64,000 bases of DNA from Shewanella eurypsychrophilus (GCF_007004545.3 NZ_CP045503.2:4186102-4250101); one strand, 5' to 3'. Shown: positions 1-9,575, numbered from the stretch's first letter. Numbers and translations are program-made. The notes: a model not told the origin generated them from the sequence alone.

Positions 1-1602
1 ACTTGACGTATCCTCTTTAAAATAGTCTTCAAGAAACGATTCAAAACTCTGTGTCGAATCTTGTTCCATCTGTAGCTGCTTAGCCAGTGACTCCTTAGCC
101 GCCACTTGATATCTCAAAAGCACATCTTCTGGCAATTCGGTCTCATTTAATACCCTGTGATATTTTTTCGCTAAGGCTTTCACCCAGCAGCCATGATCTA
201 TTTGACTATCTTGTAACTGCTTTATGATTTGTCCAGAAAGCGTTAAATCAGGATTTTCCACCGCCGCTAGCCACTTTTCTAAAGTTTGAGCGTAGCCATG
301 GTTATCCTTGTCATCTAGCAGCGTCGCTATCGTTCCCATGGTATTGAACATTTGCGTCATCCAATCGGCAAGTGTGATTTCTTCACCATTACAGCTTAAT
401 TTAAGCCCAGGTTTACGCCCTTCTAAGATCACTAGATTCAAATTACTGGTAATTTCAGTTTCCTGAGTCTCATCAGAGTCTGGAGAGTCGCTAAGCAAAC
501 AGTAAAGTAAAAACAGATCTAAGAATCTCACTTGAGAGGCTTCGATGCCAACCTCACTGAAAGGATTTACATCTAATGCTCTTACTTCGATATATTCCAC
601 ACCGGCTCTTGCTAACGCTTCTGATGGCTTCTCACCATCCTGAGCCACTCTTTTAGCTCGGATAGGGGAATAAAATTCATTCTCTATTTGCAGAACATTG
701 GCATTTAACTGCCTAAACTCTCCATCGACTTTAACGCCTATCAGCTCAAAGTTAGCCGATGGCATATTTATCGCCTTTTGCATGCCTTCGAGGTATAGCT
801 CTAACGAATTGTAGCTAATGCTTAATCTATCTTGTTCTTTGTTGGTATAACCAAGATCACTCATTCTTAACGATGTTGCATAGGGTAAATACAAGGTGCC
901 CTTACCCATCTCTTCGAATTGAATATCTGTTTGCTGATCTTTAATAAAAGAGCGGCAAAGCGCGGGAGAAGCGCCAAATAAATACGGTAAAACCCAAACC
1001 ATTCGCCGGTAATTACGGATCAATCCAAGGTATGACTCAGAGATAAAGTCAGTCTTTGACACGGCTTGATCGCTGAGCTGGTATAGCCTGTCCAAAAGTG
1101 AGTCAGATACAGAGAAATTAAAATGCACCCCAGAGATAATTTGCATTTGCGCACCATATCGATAGGTCAAGCCTTTACGATAAAGACGCTTCATCTTCCC
1201 TGTATTTGAACTGCCATAATCGGCAATAGGTATGTCACTCACATCGCCAACATAACAGGGCATACTCACTGGCCACAAACCTTGCTGAGGTAAATTTTGT
1301 ACCGTGAACGCATGGGTATAGGTTAAATCTTCCAGCAAACGATCAATGTCAGTGAAAACAGGTGTGATGAACTCAAGTAAAGACTCACTGTAATCCGTTG
1401 TGATCCTAGAATGCGTCAACGCAGAACCTAGCATTTTAGGATGTGCATCCGTTGCCAGATTACCTGAATCATCAATTCTTAATGCTTCGCGTTCAATACC
1501 ACGTTGCATTCCCTTGAGTGCTTGACGTCCCTCAGAGTCAGAGAGTCTGTCGATCAGTTTATTGAAAGAGTTCAATATTTTATTCTCAAATTTTGTCATC
1601 AT
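1..1602 (-). CDS. gshA: Glutamate–cysteine ligase, 3' end cut by window
   Basis: ATP-dependent ligation of glutamate and cysteine, the first and controlling step of cytoplasmic glutathione synthesis. Reading the minus strand from an ATG at 1602 gives 534 codons with no stop before the left edge; the E. coli enzyme has 518 residues, so nearly the whole protein is visible and only the C-terminal end is missing. The N-terminal block RGIEREALRI (about residues 34–43) is the typical GshA signature, followed by substrate-site sequence of the TDYSESLLEFITP type. Two ATGs stand in tandem (1602 and 1599) and either could be used. An 11-bp inverted repeat lies about 30 bases upstream. The family assignment is firm. 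Confidence 0.93.
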   Translation of the reverse strand, partial: MMTKFENKILNSFNKLIDRLSDSEGRQALKGMQRGIEREALRIDDSGNLATDAHPKMLGSALTHSRITTDYSESLLEFITPVFTDIDRLLEDLTYTHAFTVQNLPQQGLWPVSMPCYVGDVSDIPIADYGSSNTGKMKRLYRKGLTYRYGAQMQIISGVHFNFSVSDSLLDRLYQLSDQAVSKTDFISESYLGLIRNYRRMVWVLPYLFGASPALCRSFIKDQQTDIQFEEMGKGTLYLPYATSLRMSDLGYTNKEQDRLSISYNSLELYLEGMQKAINMPSANFELIGVKVDGEFRQLNANVLQIENEFYSPIRAKRVAQDGEKPSEALARAGVEYIEVRALDVNPFSEVGIEASQVRFLDLFLLYCLLSDSPDSDETQETEITSNLNLVILEGRKPGLKLSCNGEEITLADWMTQMFNTMGTIATLLDDKDNHGYAQTLEKWLAAVENPDLTLSGQIIKQLQDSQIDHGCWVKALAKKYHRVLNETELPEDVLLRYQVAAKESLAKQLQMEQDSTQSFESFLEDYFKEDTSS

Positions 1603-1632
1603 GTAGGCTTGTCAGTAATAGACCTGCGTCAA

Positions 1633-1661
1633 TTGAAATGTATTTCATTCATACATTTCAA
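1633..1661. repeat. Perfect 11-bp inverted repeat upstream of gshA
   Basis: TTGAAATGTAT, a 7-base loop, then ATACATTTCAA. It lies between the M16 peptidase gene and gshA, 31 bases before the gshA start. No T-run follows it on the minus strand, so a simple terminator is unlikely; an operator or a 5'-UTR hairpin is possible. The repeat is seen directly; its function is not known. Confidence 0.55.
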
Positions 1662-1770
1662 AACGCATTTCCCCTCTGCCAAGCCAGCTTCCTGGCCATA
1701 AAATAACGATACCCTAATCTGATAGAATATCGCTATGTGCTCTATGTAGATATATGGCCTAATTCAAATA

Positions 1771-4605
1771 TTACAACTCTAAAGTTTCCACCGGGTAGCC
1801 GAGTGCTTTAATATCCGCCTCAATTGAAGCTTTATCACCCACAATCAGCACCACCATTTTATGGAGATCGAGTTGTTTCCTCGCTAATTTATTTAACTCA
1901 TCCTTCGAGATAGAATTTGTTATCTTAGTCTGTTGCTCTGTGAAATCATCATCCAATTGATACCTTTGTATACGGCGCATAAAGCCTGCTTTTTGGTATG
2001 GCGTCTCATAGTCGAGAGCCTTGCCTTGAGAGACAGAAGCGCGCATAAATGCAAGCTCTTCATCAGTCATACCAGATTGGCGATATGCTTTGATCTCTTT
2101 GACAAACTCCACTAATGCCTCGGATGTAACATCACTACGTACACTGGCTTGAGCTTGATAAACACCTAACTCTATGCCACCAGCAAAAAAACTTCGAGCA
2201 CCATAGGTGTAGCCTTTATCTTCACGTAAGTTCAAGTTAATGCGGCTATTAAATGCCCCACCTAGAGGATAATTCATCAGATACGACTTAAAATATTCTC
2301 CGGTCGCATCATAGGGCAATGCTCGCTTACCTATTTTAATCACAGATTGTGCGGCGCCCGGCTTATCTAAGATGTAGATTTTACCGCCTTTAAGCTTAGG
2401 CAGTTTCGCCAAAGCTGGCAGAGAAATGGCTTCTCCGGACCATTGGCTCAACCCATCTAATTTGCCAATAATTTCAGATTCACTCAGATCACTCACGACG
2501 ATGATTTGTGCATTCCCGGCACGATATTGCAGTTTATAGAAGGCTTTTACATCATCGAGTGTGATAGATGAAATGGTTTCTAACGTACCGCTACTGCTCA
2601 CGCCTAGCGGACTTTCACTACCATAAAGTAAGCCATCAAAAGCCGTACTCGCCAAGAAATTAGGATCCGACATCATATGTTGCAAACTTTGAAGCTGTTG
2701 CTGTTTTAAGCGATCAAAATCTTTAGCCTTAAAAGCAGGCTCAAATAATCGCTCCTTAACAATCGCTAATGTTTCATCAAGCCGTGATGTCAGCGTCGAC
2801 ACTTTCACATAGCTTTGATACGCACTCGAACCAAACCTCACGCTACTACCCAACATTTCTAAAGCTTGTGCAAGCTCTTCCGAGCTACGCTTTAAACTTG
2901 ACTCATTGAGCATAGAAGCGGTTAAGCCAGCGAGTCCGGCTTTGTTAACGGGTACAAGTCTATGACCGCCATTAAGGTAAACCACCAGCTCAACCGTTGG
3001 AGTTTCTTCACTCTCGGTGCCCATCACTTCGATGTTATTGGCAAGTTTTCCTTTCCATAATGTGGGGGAGGTAAGTACTGGTGCAGGCCCAGCTTTAGGC
3101 ATAACGGTACGGTCGAAAGATGAAGCAATTTGCTGATGCGCTTCAATCCCATCTACCGCAACTTTCGAAACCGTTAGCGCTGGCGGCGTAAACGTATCCT
3201 CATGGGCAATAAGCTGATCTTGCCCTTCTGGGACAACACTCATCACCACCATTGGCTTGTTCTTAATGTATTGCTCAAATACACGCATGACATCGGCTTT
3301 GGTGACGTTAGCATAACGCTTAAGATCCGAGGAGATCATATCTGGATTGCCAGAAAAGGTTTCATTAAAGGCTAACGTCGACACTTTACCCGAAACGCTT
3401 TGAAGCCCGAAAATAGTGCTGGCTTCAAACTGTACTTTTACCTTTTCCAAATCAGCATCGGTCACCCCACGCTGTTCAAATTCAGCAATAGATTCTTGAA
3501 TACGTTTCTCTATATCCGCTAAATTACCGCCTTTGGCAGGATTTGCTAGTGCGTACATAGAGAACTGACAAGCCAACTCCTGACAAGGATGACTCACACC
3601 TGCTTGCACCGCATAACCATCTTTAACCAGATTCTTATACAAAATAGAGGTTTTACCGCCACCTAATATATTGGAAAGTAAATCCAAAGCCGCCTCGTCA
3701 CTATGACGGGCATAGACCGTTGGAAATGCAATCCGTAACAAGGGCAGATGAACTTTATCTTCCATCGATATATAACGTGTCTTATCCAGAGTCACTAAGG
3801 ACTTTTTATCAGCCTCTACTTTCGGGCCAGCGGGGATCTCGCCAAAATATTGATTAACCCAAGCTAATGCCTGAAACTCATCAAAATCACCACCTATGGT
3901 GAGTGTCGCGTTATTTGGGCCATACCAACGCTGAAAAAAGTGTTTCACATCATCTAAATTCGCTCGTTCGAGATCTTCAGGCCAACCAATAACGGGCCAA
4001 GAATACTGGTGCCCTTGAGGGTAAAAAGCCTGATTAAACTGCTCACCCATTCGCCCATAAGGCTGGTTATCGATTCGTTGTGCGCGTTCGTTCTTTACTG
4101 TTTCACGCTGTACTTCAAATTTCTTTTCAGTCAATGCTGGCAAGAAAAAGCCCATACGATCCGACTCTAGCCAAAGCATTTTTTCTAATTGATTACTCGG
4201 CACAGTTTCAAAATAATTCGTTCTGTCTGTATTGGTCGTGCCATTAAGGGTGCCACCCGCTTCTGTTACCGTTTTAAAATGCTGTTCATCGCCTACGTGT
4301 TGAGACCCTTGAAACATCATATGCTCAAATAAGTGAGCAAAACCTGAGCGGCCTTCAAACTCTCTGGCAGAACCAACATGGTAAGTCACGTCAACATGAA
4401 CTAAAGGATCAGAGCTATCTTGATGCAGAATGACAGTCAGTCCATTGGGGAGTTGATATTTTTTATAGGGGATGCCAACTTCAGACTCTGCAACCTTAAC
4501 GGTTTCAAGTAACATCACTCCGGCAGGTAAGTTAGAGGCAGTTTCTTGATTGGCACATCCTGCCAAAGCTGAAGAAATTGCTATCGCTAATATCCATTTT
4601 TTCAA
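1771..4605 (-). CDS. M16 (pitrilysin/insulinase) family zinc peptidase lipoprotein
   Basis: A large zinc metallopeptidase of family M16, probably anchored on the periplasmic face of a membrane and degrading peptides. The N-terminus is a lipoprotein signal with lipobox LAGC (Cys17). The inverted zinc motif HLFEH is at residues 91–95, and Glu173 in the following KNER segment is the likely third ligand. At 944 residues it contains two M16 halves: an active N-terminal half and a C-terminal half (from about residue 510) without the HxxEH motif, as is usual for two-domain M16 proteins. It stands alone between gshA and the yqaA-like gene. The exact substrate cannot be read from sequence. Confidence 0.9.
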   Translation of the reverse strand: MKKWILAIAISSALAGCANQETASNLPAGVMLLETVKVAESEVGIPYKKYQLPNGLTVILHQDSSDPLVHVDVTYHVGSAREFEGRSGFAHLFEHMMFQGSQHVGDEQHFKTVTEAGGTLNGTTNTDRTNYFETVPSNQLEKMLWLESDRMGFFLPALTEKKFEVQRETVKNERAQRIDNQPYGRMGEQFNQAFYPQGHQYSWPVIGWPEDLERANLDDVKHFFQRWYGPNNATLTIGGDFDEFQALAWVNQYFGEIPAGPKVEADKKSLVTLDKTRYISMEDKVHLPLLRIAFPTVYARHSDEAALDLLSNILGGGKTSILYKNLVKDGYAVQAGVSHPCQELACQFSMYALANPAKGGNLADIEKRIQESIAEFEQRGVTDADLEKVKVQFEASTIFGLQSVSGKVSTLAFNETFSGNPDMISSDLKRYANVTKADVMRVFEQYIKNKPMVVMSVVPEGQDQLIAHEDTFTPPALTVSKVAVDGIEAHQQIASSFDRTVMPKAGPAPVLTSPTLWKGKLANNIEVMGTESEETPTVELVVYLNGGHRLVPVNKAGLAGLTASMLNESSLKRSSEELAQALEMLGSSVRFGSSAYQSYVKVSTLTSRLDETLAIVKERLFEPAFKAKDFDRLKQQQLQSLQHMMSDPNFLASTAFDGLLYGSESPLGVSSSGTLETISSITLDDVKAFYKLQYRAGNAQIIVVSDLSESEIIGKLDGLSQWSGEAISLPALAKLPKLKGGKIYILDKPGAAQSVIKIGKRALPYDATGEYFKSYLMNYPLGGAFNSRINLNLREDKGYTYGARSFFAGGIELGVYQAQASVRSDVTSEALVEFVKEIKAYRQSGMTDEELAFMRASVSQGKALDYETPYQKAGFMRRIQRYQLDDDFTEQQTKITNSISKDELNKLARKQLDLHKMVVLIVGDKASIEADIKALGYPVETLEL

Positions 4606-4687
4606 TGTTCTCTCCTTAACATTTATCTGTTCACTCGTTCTCAGTCACTCAATTCAGTAACTCGTTTAAATATTCTTGATCAAACTT

Positions 4688-5110
4688 TTATAACCAGTGC
4701 AAAGCCATCGCTGCAACGAGTATATAACGTATGCTTTTACCTATTAATATCATCAGACTCGTTCTCAGTAACGGAAGTTTCATCCACCCGGCTAATAAAC
4801 ACAACAGATCACCAATAATCGGTGTCCAGGCCAATAGCAGAGACCAATAGCCGTATTTTTGAACCAGTGCCAATGAATGTTTATATTTTCCTTTAGCCAT
4901 CTCCTCTGGACTACGAGCAAAACGACCCAGAGTGCCTAAATAATAGCTGGTTATTGAACCTAAGGTATTTCCCAAACTAGCCACTATAACCAGAGCTAAC
5001 CAAGCTGATTTATCATCATTAATGAATGCCACGAGTAAAACTTCTGATCCACCCGGTAACAAGGTTGCAGCAAGAAATGCTGCGCTAAACATCAACCATA
5101 ACTCTGTCAT
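4688..5110 (-). CDS. YqaA family inner-membrane protein (DedA/SNARE-associated superfamily)
   Basis: A 140-residue hydrophobic protein of the YqaA type, related to the DedA (VTT-domain) membrane proteins. It has several membrane segments, an early LLPGGSEVLL segment, and a central glycine-rich stretch (SLGNTLGSITSYYLG) that is typical of the family. Length matches E. coli YqaA, at about 142 residues. It lies 82 bases upstream of the M16 gene on the same strand and could share its transcript. The molecular function of YqaA is not established; DedA relatives are linked to lipid flipping and membrane homeostasis. Confidence 0.85.
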   Translation of the reverse strand: MTELWLMFSAAFLAATLLPGGSEVLLVAFINDDKSAWLALVIVASLGNTLGSITSYYLGTLGRFARSPEEMAKGKYKHSLALVQKYGYWSLLLAWTPIIGDLLCLLAGWMKLPLLRTSLMILIGKSIRYILVAAMALHWL

Positions 5111-5381
5111 AAACGCTTACCTAATGAAAAAACGTAATTTATTGTTAAAAACCAAAAGAAAATAGGCCATGTTACTCAATAGTTAATATTTAAAGTTATT
5201 AAAACAAACTTCATTATCACAATAAGTTATAACGAAAACGGTTTGTTTTGCAAGTCACTCTATCTATACAATGAAAACATCGGATAATAGTCTTATCTAC
5301 TTTTAGTGCTGAACTGTCTTACGTTACCGTTCAACGCTTTTTTGAATATTAATAATAAAAAATTACTTGGAAACAGAAAAC

Positions 5382-6632
5382 ATGTGGCAAACCATTAAAC
5401 AGATCCCCTTCTGGCAGAAAGTCCTCGCGGGCTTCTTTTTAGGGGCAATGATAGGCGTGATATTTGGCGAATCCGCCACAGTACTGAAGCCATTGGGCGA
5501 TCTTTTTATCGGCGCAATTAAGATGCTAGTAGCACCTTTGGTATTTTGTGCCATCGTTGTCAGTATCACAGCCCTTGGATCGCAAGTCAGTTTAAAGCGT
5601 TTAAGCTTTAAAACCTTGGGCATGTTTATGTTTACCGGAACACTCGCATCCATCATAGGTCTGACAGTCGGTTCGCTCATTGATATGGGCGGCAGCATGG
5701 ATCTGGTCGCCACCGAAGTCAGAGAACGTCACGTACCAGGCTTTGCACAAGTATTACTCGACATGATCCCTGTCAATCCTTTTGCGTCACTCGCAGAAGG
5801 TAAGGTATTGCAAATTATCGTCTTTGCCGCTCTTATTGGTATCGCTATAAATAAAGTAGGCGAAAAAGCTGAGCCACTCAAACGTACTTTTGAGGCAGGT
5901 GCTGAAGTGATGTTCCAGTTAACCCGTATGGTATTGCAACTGACGCCAATCGGTGTATTTGGTTTAATGGCTTGGGTTGTAGGTCAATACGGTCTATCTA
6001 CCTTGCTTCCTTTAGGTAAGTTTATCGGTGCCATCTATCTTGCAGCCTTAATACACATTATTTTCGTCTACGGTGGTCTAATTAAGTTTGCAGCTAAATT
6101 AAGCCCTATTCAATTTTTCCGTAAAGCCATGCCAGCTCAAATTGTCGCGTTCACAACAGCTTCAAGCTTTGGCACCTTGCCAGCAAGTACACGATGCACT
6201 GAGTCTATGGGTGTCTCTAAGCGTTATGGCTCTTTTGTGTTGCCTCTAGGCGCAACGATGAATATGGATGGTTGTGGCGGTATCTACCCGGCTATCGCAG
6301 CCATTTTTATCGCCCAAATATATGGTATTCCATTAGACATGACTGACTATATGCTGATTGCGGTAACTGCCACAGTAGCCTCTGTCGGTACAGCAGGCGT
6401 ACCTGGTAGTGCCATGGTGATGTTATCTGTGACATTAGGCGTTGTGGGCCTGCCTTTGGAAGGAATAGCCTTTATCGCTGCTATAGACCGTATTATCGAT
6501 ATGATCAGAACCAGTACAAACGTCACCGGCGATATGATGACTGCAGTAGTTATTGGAAAATCTGAAGGCCAATTTGATGAAGAACAGTTTTATGCCGATG
6601 AAGACAAGCCGCTAAAACAAGCGACAAGCTAG
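5382..6632 (+). CDS. Dicarboxylate/amino acid:cation symporter (DAACS family)
   Basis: A sodium- or proton-coupled inner-membrane carrier for C4-dicarboxylates or acidic amino acids. Multiple hydrophobic segments fill its 416 residues. The family signatures are visible: a serine-rich re-entrant loop (AFTTASSFGTLPAS), the LGATMNMDG motif and the later GVPGSAMVM loop. I chose ATG 5382, which follows GGAA at a good distance; an upstream in-frame TTG at 5367 has no ribosome-binding site. A strong terminator follows. It is transcribed alone and divergently from yqaA. Whether it carries glutamate, aspartate or a dicarboxylate cannot be told from the sequence. Confidence 0.92.
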   Translation: MWQTIKQIPFWQKVLAGFFLGAMIGVIFGESATVLKPLGDLFIGAIKMLVAPLVFCAIVVSITALGSQVSLKRLSFKTLGMFMFTGTLASIIGLTVGSLIDMGGSMDLVATEVRERHVPGFAQVLLDMIPVNPFASLAEGKVLQIIVFAALIGIAINKVGEKAEPLKRTFEAGAEVMFQLTRMVLQLTPIGVFGLMAWVVGQYGLSTLLPLGKFIGAIYLAALIHIIFVYGGLIKFAAKLSPIQFFRKAMPAQIVAFTTASSFGTLPASTRCTESMGVSKRYGSFVLPLGATMNMDGCGGIYPAIAAIFIAQIYGIPLDMTDYMLIAVTATVASVGTAGVPGSAMVMLSVTLGVVGLPLEGIAFIAAIDRIIDMIRTSTNVTGDMMTAVVIGKSEGQFDEEQFYADEDKPLKQATS

Positions 6633-6656
6633 TCAACACGAATTGAATCAAGTTGT

Positions 6657-6684
6657 AAAACAAGCCGTTAATACGGCTTGTTTC
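6657..6684 (+). terminator. Rho-independent terminator after the symporter gene
   Basis: A 10-bp stem AAACAAGCCG / CGGCTTGTTT with a short loop, ending in T-rich sequence, 25 bases after the symporter stop codon. Confidence 0.8.
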
Positions 6685-6764
6685 GTTCTAATCACCTGTT
6701 CAAGCTCACTCACTTAGTATTATACTTAACCACAATATTCCGGCTCCTAGACAACAGGCACACA

Positions 6765-6950
6765 ATGGCGAAACTCTTCCTACTCCCTATCATTCTCTGT
6801 CTCGTGTGGACCCTTTTTTTACACTTTAATGGTGTCCCACTTAAACAAGGGAAAAAAGGCTTTATCTATATCTTAGCCATTAGCGCCACCGTAATACTCT
6901 CATTAGGTTTTCTGCTCTGGATCACCGCCGAACAAAATATCAGAGGTTAG
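6765..6950 (+). CDS. Small two-TM hypothetical membrane protein
   Basis: A 61-residue protein with two predicted membrane helices (about residues 3–20 and 33–53), separated by a short basic loop (KQGKKG). I chose the ATG at 6765 because the open frame upstream runs into the symporter terminator hairpin. An AACAGG stretch lies just before the start. I do not recognise a named family. It lies between two unrelated genes and no operon partner is evident. It is probably real because of its clean topology and start site. Confidence 0.6.
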   Translation: MAKLFLLPIILCLVWTLFLHFNGVPLKQGKKGFIYILAISATVILSLGFLLWITAEQNIRG

Positions 6951-7105
6951 CCTTTTCACCGAACACGTTTTTCCTTACCTTTCCCCAATAAAGCAGTCAC
7001 AAATACGGCTAAATTGAGAATAGATGGCAATACTTGGCCATCTATAGTATAAGCACACACGATTTTTATTTACTCCATCTTGAACCGATAACACTGGAAC
7101 CAAAC

Positions 7106-7441
7106 ATGTCAGATAAGTTTTTCTTTCAAGGGCGTCAAACCCCAAAGCCTAAGCATGAAAGCTACGGCTTTAACACTAAACGTGTAGCCAAATTTGGTAC
7201 CAGTGATAATCCATTATCCCTGTGCGTAGGTTCAATTGAACGCGAAGCTGAAATGAATGTTCTCCTTGAAGAACATCAGCTTTGTGCAAATATTGAAGTG
7301 AATCCAGATAAAGCAGAGAATATTGCAGACTTTGAAGCCGTGATCAGCAAACCTGTTACAACAAAATTTGAAAAAACACCAAACAGAAATGAAGCTTGTA
7401 TTTGCGGTAGTGGTAAAAAATATAAGAAATGTTGCGGCTAA
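7106..7441 (+). CDS. SEC-C/SWIM metal-binding motif protein (PBPRA1643-like)
   Basis: A 111-residue protein ending in a SEC-C zinc motif, ACICGSGKKYKKCCG, as at the C-terminus of SecA. The N-terminal part (MSDKFFFQGRQTPKPKHESYG) resembles the small PBPRA1643-type family of marine gammaproteobacteria. I chose ATG 7106 because GGAA lies 9–12 bases upstream; the extra 24 upstream codons look like leader sequence. SEC-C motifs bind zinc and often contact ribosomes or SecB-like partners, but the role of this family is not known. Confidence 0.85.
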   Translation: MSDKFFFQGRQTPKPKHESYGFNTKRVAKFGTSDNPLSLCVGSIEREAEMNVLLEEHQLCANIEVNPDKAENIADFEAVISKPVTTKFEKTPNRNEACICGSGKKYKKCCG

Positions 7442-7535
7442 TTAATGATTCACCATTAATTGAGCTAGGAATAACGGCCATTAATATCACAAGTAATCAT
7501 GGCCGAACAAGCTAAAAATGTAACCGACTCACATC

Positions 7536-7730
7536 CTAACTACTGGCTAAACTTTCGGAAATACTCGTTAAGTGAAGCTCTAGCTCATTTTCTGTTGTTG
7601 GCAGAGACTCCAGCTCAAAGGATAAAGGACTACTGCCGTTAAGCATGAACACCGATTTCTCGCCGTGATCATAATGAAACCACTTTCCATTGATACATAA
7701 GTCTGTATAGCAATTCGGTAACAACTCCAT
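7536..7730 (-). CDS. Hypothetical 64-residue protein
   Basis: A short soluble acidic protein that I do not recognise. It is preceded by a strong ribosome-binding site (AGAGGTG, about 7 bases before the ATG), which supports translation. Its upstream region has an FNR-like site, a −10-like TATAAA and a CRP-like palindrome in plausible promoter geometry, so expression may respond to oxygen or carbon state. It contains Cys7 and Cys12 and several aromatic residues. A weak hairpin (CGGCCAT/ATGGCCG, 7477–7507) lies downstream. No function is offered. Confidence 0.65.
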   Translation of the reverse strand: MELLPNCYTDLCINGKWFHYDHGEKSVFMLNGSSPLSFELESLPTTENELELHLTSISESLASS

Positions 7731-7804
7731 AGGTACACCTCTTTTTGGTTTACGACATCTTGGTGTCGTCTGGCATCATTGTTAACAACTAAATTGTTGT
7801 CACC

Positions 7805-7818
7805 GTGATTTTGATCAC
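7805..7818 (-). promoter_or_regulatory. CRP-like palindrome
   Basis: GTGA-N6-TCAC (GTGATTTTGATCAC), a good match to the CRP core. It overlaps the inferred transcription start of the 64-residue gene, a position better suited to repression than activation. This is inference from sequence only. Confidence 0.45.
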
Positions 7819-7850
7819 CTTTATAAAACCTTATATGACATAGAGGCGTC

Positions 7851-7864
7851 TTGATCTACGTCAA
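7851..7864 (-). promoter_or_regulatory. FNR/EtrA-like site
   Basis: TTGATCTACGTCAA matches the FNR consensus TTGAT-N4-ATCAA at 9 of 10 positions. A TATAAA −10-like element lies at 7820–7825 on the minus strand, which places the site about 44 bases upstream of the inferred start, close to the −41.5 position of class II FNR activation. The target would be the 64-residue gene. Confidence 0.55.
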
Positions 7865-7994
7865 GCTCGAATGGAATAACATCTGAGAATCGTGATGTTT
7901 GAAAAATATAACACTAATATGTCTTTCGCTAGTCTTGTTTGTCAGAACAAACTATCATTTTGATACTAAAAAAAAGTCAAAAACAATGATGAAA

Positions 7995-9548
7995 TTAATC
8001 TGACAATCTATTTACTATCCTTTCAATCAATTGTTCAAAATCAAATGGCTTAAGCATCACCTCATCCATACCTGACAATTTACATGTCTGGGCTATCTCT
8101 GTAGAAATACTGGCCGTAACCGCAATAATCGGCACTCGGTTACCATTGAATTCTATTTTACGTATCGCTTTTGTCGCTTCAAAGCCATCCATCACGGGCA
8201 TAAGACAATCCATCAATATCAAATCAATATGGTGCAACTTAAACAGCTCTACAGCTTGTTGACCATTTTCTGCAAGATGTAGCTCAGGGGCCATATCTTC
8301 TAAGGGCATTCTGATTATTTCTCGGTTCAATGCAATATCATCAACGATCATAATACTTTTCCCCTTGATAATAGACGCGTAATGGCTCCCTTTATTATCA
8401 AGAGACTCTTGCTCATCCCCAATCGTCTCATGGCTTATTGGCAAAGATAAGTTAATAGTAAACTGGCTGCCCACATTTAGACGGCTTGTGACCTTTATCT
8501 CCCCTCCCATTTTTTCTACTAATTGCTGACAAATAGATAAACCAAGACCTGTACCGCCGTACTCTCTGGTAGTCGAAAATGAATGTTGAATAAAGGGATC
8601 GAATATATGCTCTAGTCTCTCTTCACAAATCCCTATACCTGTATCCGTCACGCATACAAGGAATTCACAAACATCATCTTGAACCGAGGTAAGCTCCAGA
8701 GTGAGTTTGATTTGTCCTTTATGGGTAAACTTGAGAGCATTGTTGACTAGATTGATTATTATCTGCTTAAACCTGACATCGTCGATAAGTACTAAGGGGA
8801 GATCTGGAGATAATTGAATATGTAACTTAACGTCACCAGTTGGAGCACATTGATCACCACACATTTGCGACACTTGACGAATGATAGCGCCCAAATCTGT
8901 TGTTACAGGATGTAAAACCAAGTCCGTAGATTCAATTTTTGAGAAATCCAGAACCTGATTAATCACAGCTAAGAGTTGCTGACCTGAACCTTTGACTGTT
9001 TCTAAATAGTGATTCTGAGAGCTGGTTAAACTTGTTTTGCTCAGTTGCTGAACCATACCTAAGATACCATTAAGCGGGGTTCTTAATTCGTGGCTCATAG
9101 CTGCAAGAAATTGATCTTTCGAATTATTTGCAGCCTCTGCCTTTAACTTCTCTTGCAGTAAAAGTTGATTGTTTTTCTCCAATAAACTTGCATGATTCTT
9201 AACTATTGATCTTAAATTTTTATCAGAATTATTCACCGAAGCTTGGATAAACAAAAGCTCTTGATGATCACTTAAGGATATCGTTTTGCAAATAAACTCG
9301 ATCGTATCTTCACGGGAGTGAGTGAGGTGCTGCTGACAAAAACGATATTTTCGTCCCTTCTCGATCGAACGCTTGATACGAAATAAGTCATCAGCTTCTA
9401 TATGATCACTTAAATTGTTATTTCCTCCCTTCAATCCCAACCACGCAATTAAATGCGAATTGGCTTCCAAGACCTCTAACGTGTCAATAGAGCATACGCC
9501 GATCCCATGGTCCATCAAATTAAGCAGTTCAGATGTTAGTGGTCGCAT
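7995..9548 (-). CDS. Hybrid sensor histidine kinase/response regulator
   Basis: A 517-residue cytoplasmic-looking sensor kinase without clear membrane segments. Order: PAS-like N-terminal domain (about 1–105), coiled coil (about 110–145), HisKA domain with phospho-acceptor His153 in MSHELRTPLNG, HATPase domain with the N box (NLVNNALKFT) and G boxes (DTGIGI, GGTGLGLS), and a C-terminal receiver with MDCLMPVMDG carrying the phospho-Asp. There is no HPt or DNA-binding domain, so output must go to another protein. It lies 27 bases downstream of a truncated globin gene on the same strand, which suggests that the two are co-transcribed and may act together in gas or redox sensing. Confidence 0.93.
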   Translation of the reverse strand: MRPLTSELLNLMDHGIGVCSIDTLEVLEANSHLIAWLGLKGGNNNLSDHIEADDLFRIKRSIEKGRKYRFCQQHLTHSREDTIEFICKTISLSDHQELLFIQASVNNSDKNLRSIVKNHASLLEKNNQLLLQEKLKAEAANNSKDQFLAAMSHELRTPLNGILGMVQQLSKTSLTSSQNHYLETVKGSGQQLLAVINQVLDFSKIESTDLVLHPVTTDLGAIIRQVSQMCGDQCAPTGDVKLHIQLSPDLPLVLIDDVRFKQIIINLVNNALKFTHKGQIKLTLELTSVQDDVCEFLVCVTDTGIGICEERLEHIFDPFIQHSFSTTREYGGTGLGLSICQQLVEKMGGEIKVTSRLNVGSQFTINLSLPISHETIGDEQESLDNKGSHYASIIKGKSIMIVDDIALNREIIRMPLEDMAPELHLAENGQQAVELFKLHHIDLILMDCLMPVMDGFEATKAIRKIEFNGNRVPIIAVTASISTEIAQTCKLSGMDEVMLKPFDFEQLIERIVNRLSD

Positions 9549-9575
9549 ACGCTCATCCTAAGCTCAGTGCCAGTA

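Noticed and set aside
5367..5381. TTG start that would extend the DAACS symporter by five residues
   Set aside because: No ribosome-binding site precedes it, whereas ATG 5382 has GGAA at good spacing.
7477..7507. CGGCCAT/ATGGCCG hairpin as a terminator of the SEC-C gene or the 64-residue gene
   Set aside because: No clear T-run follows on either strand; it could still be a weak terminator, but the support is too thin for a feature.
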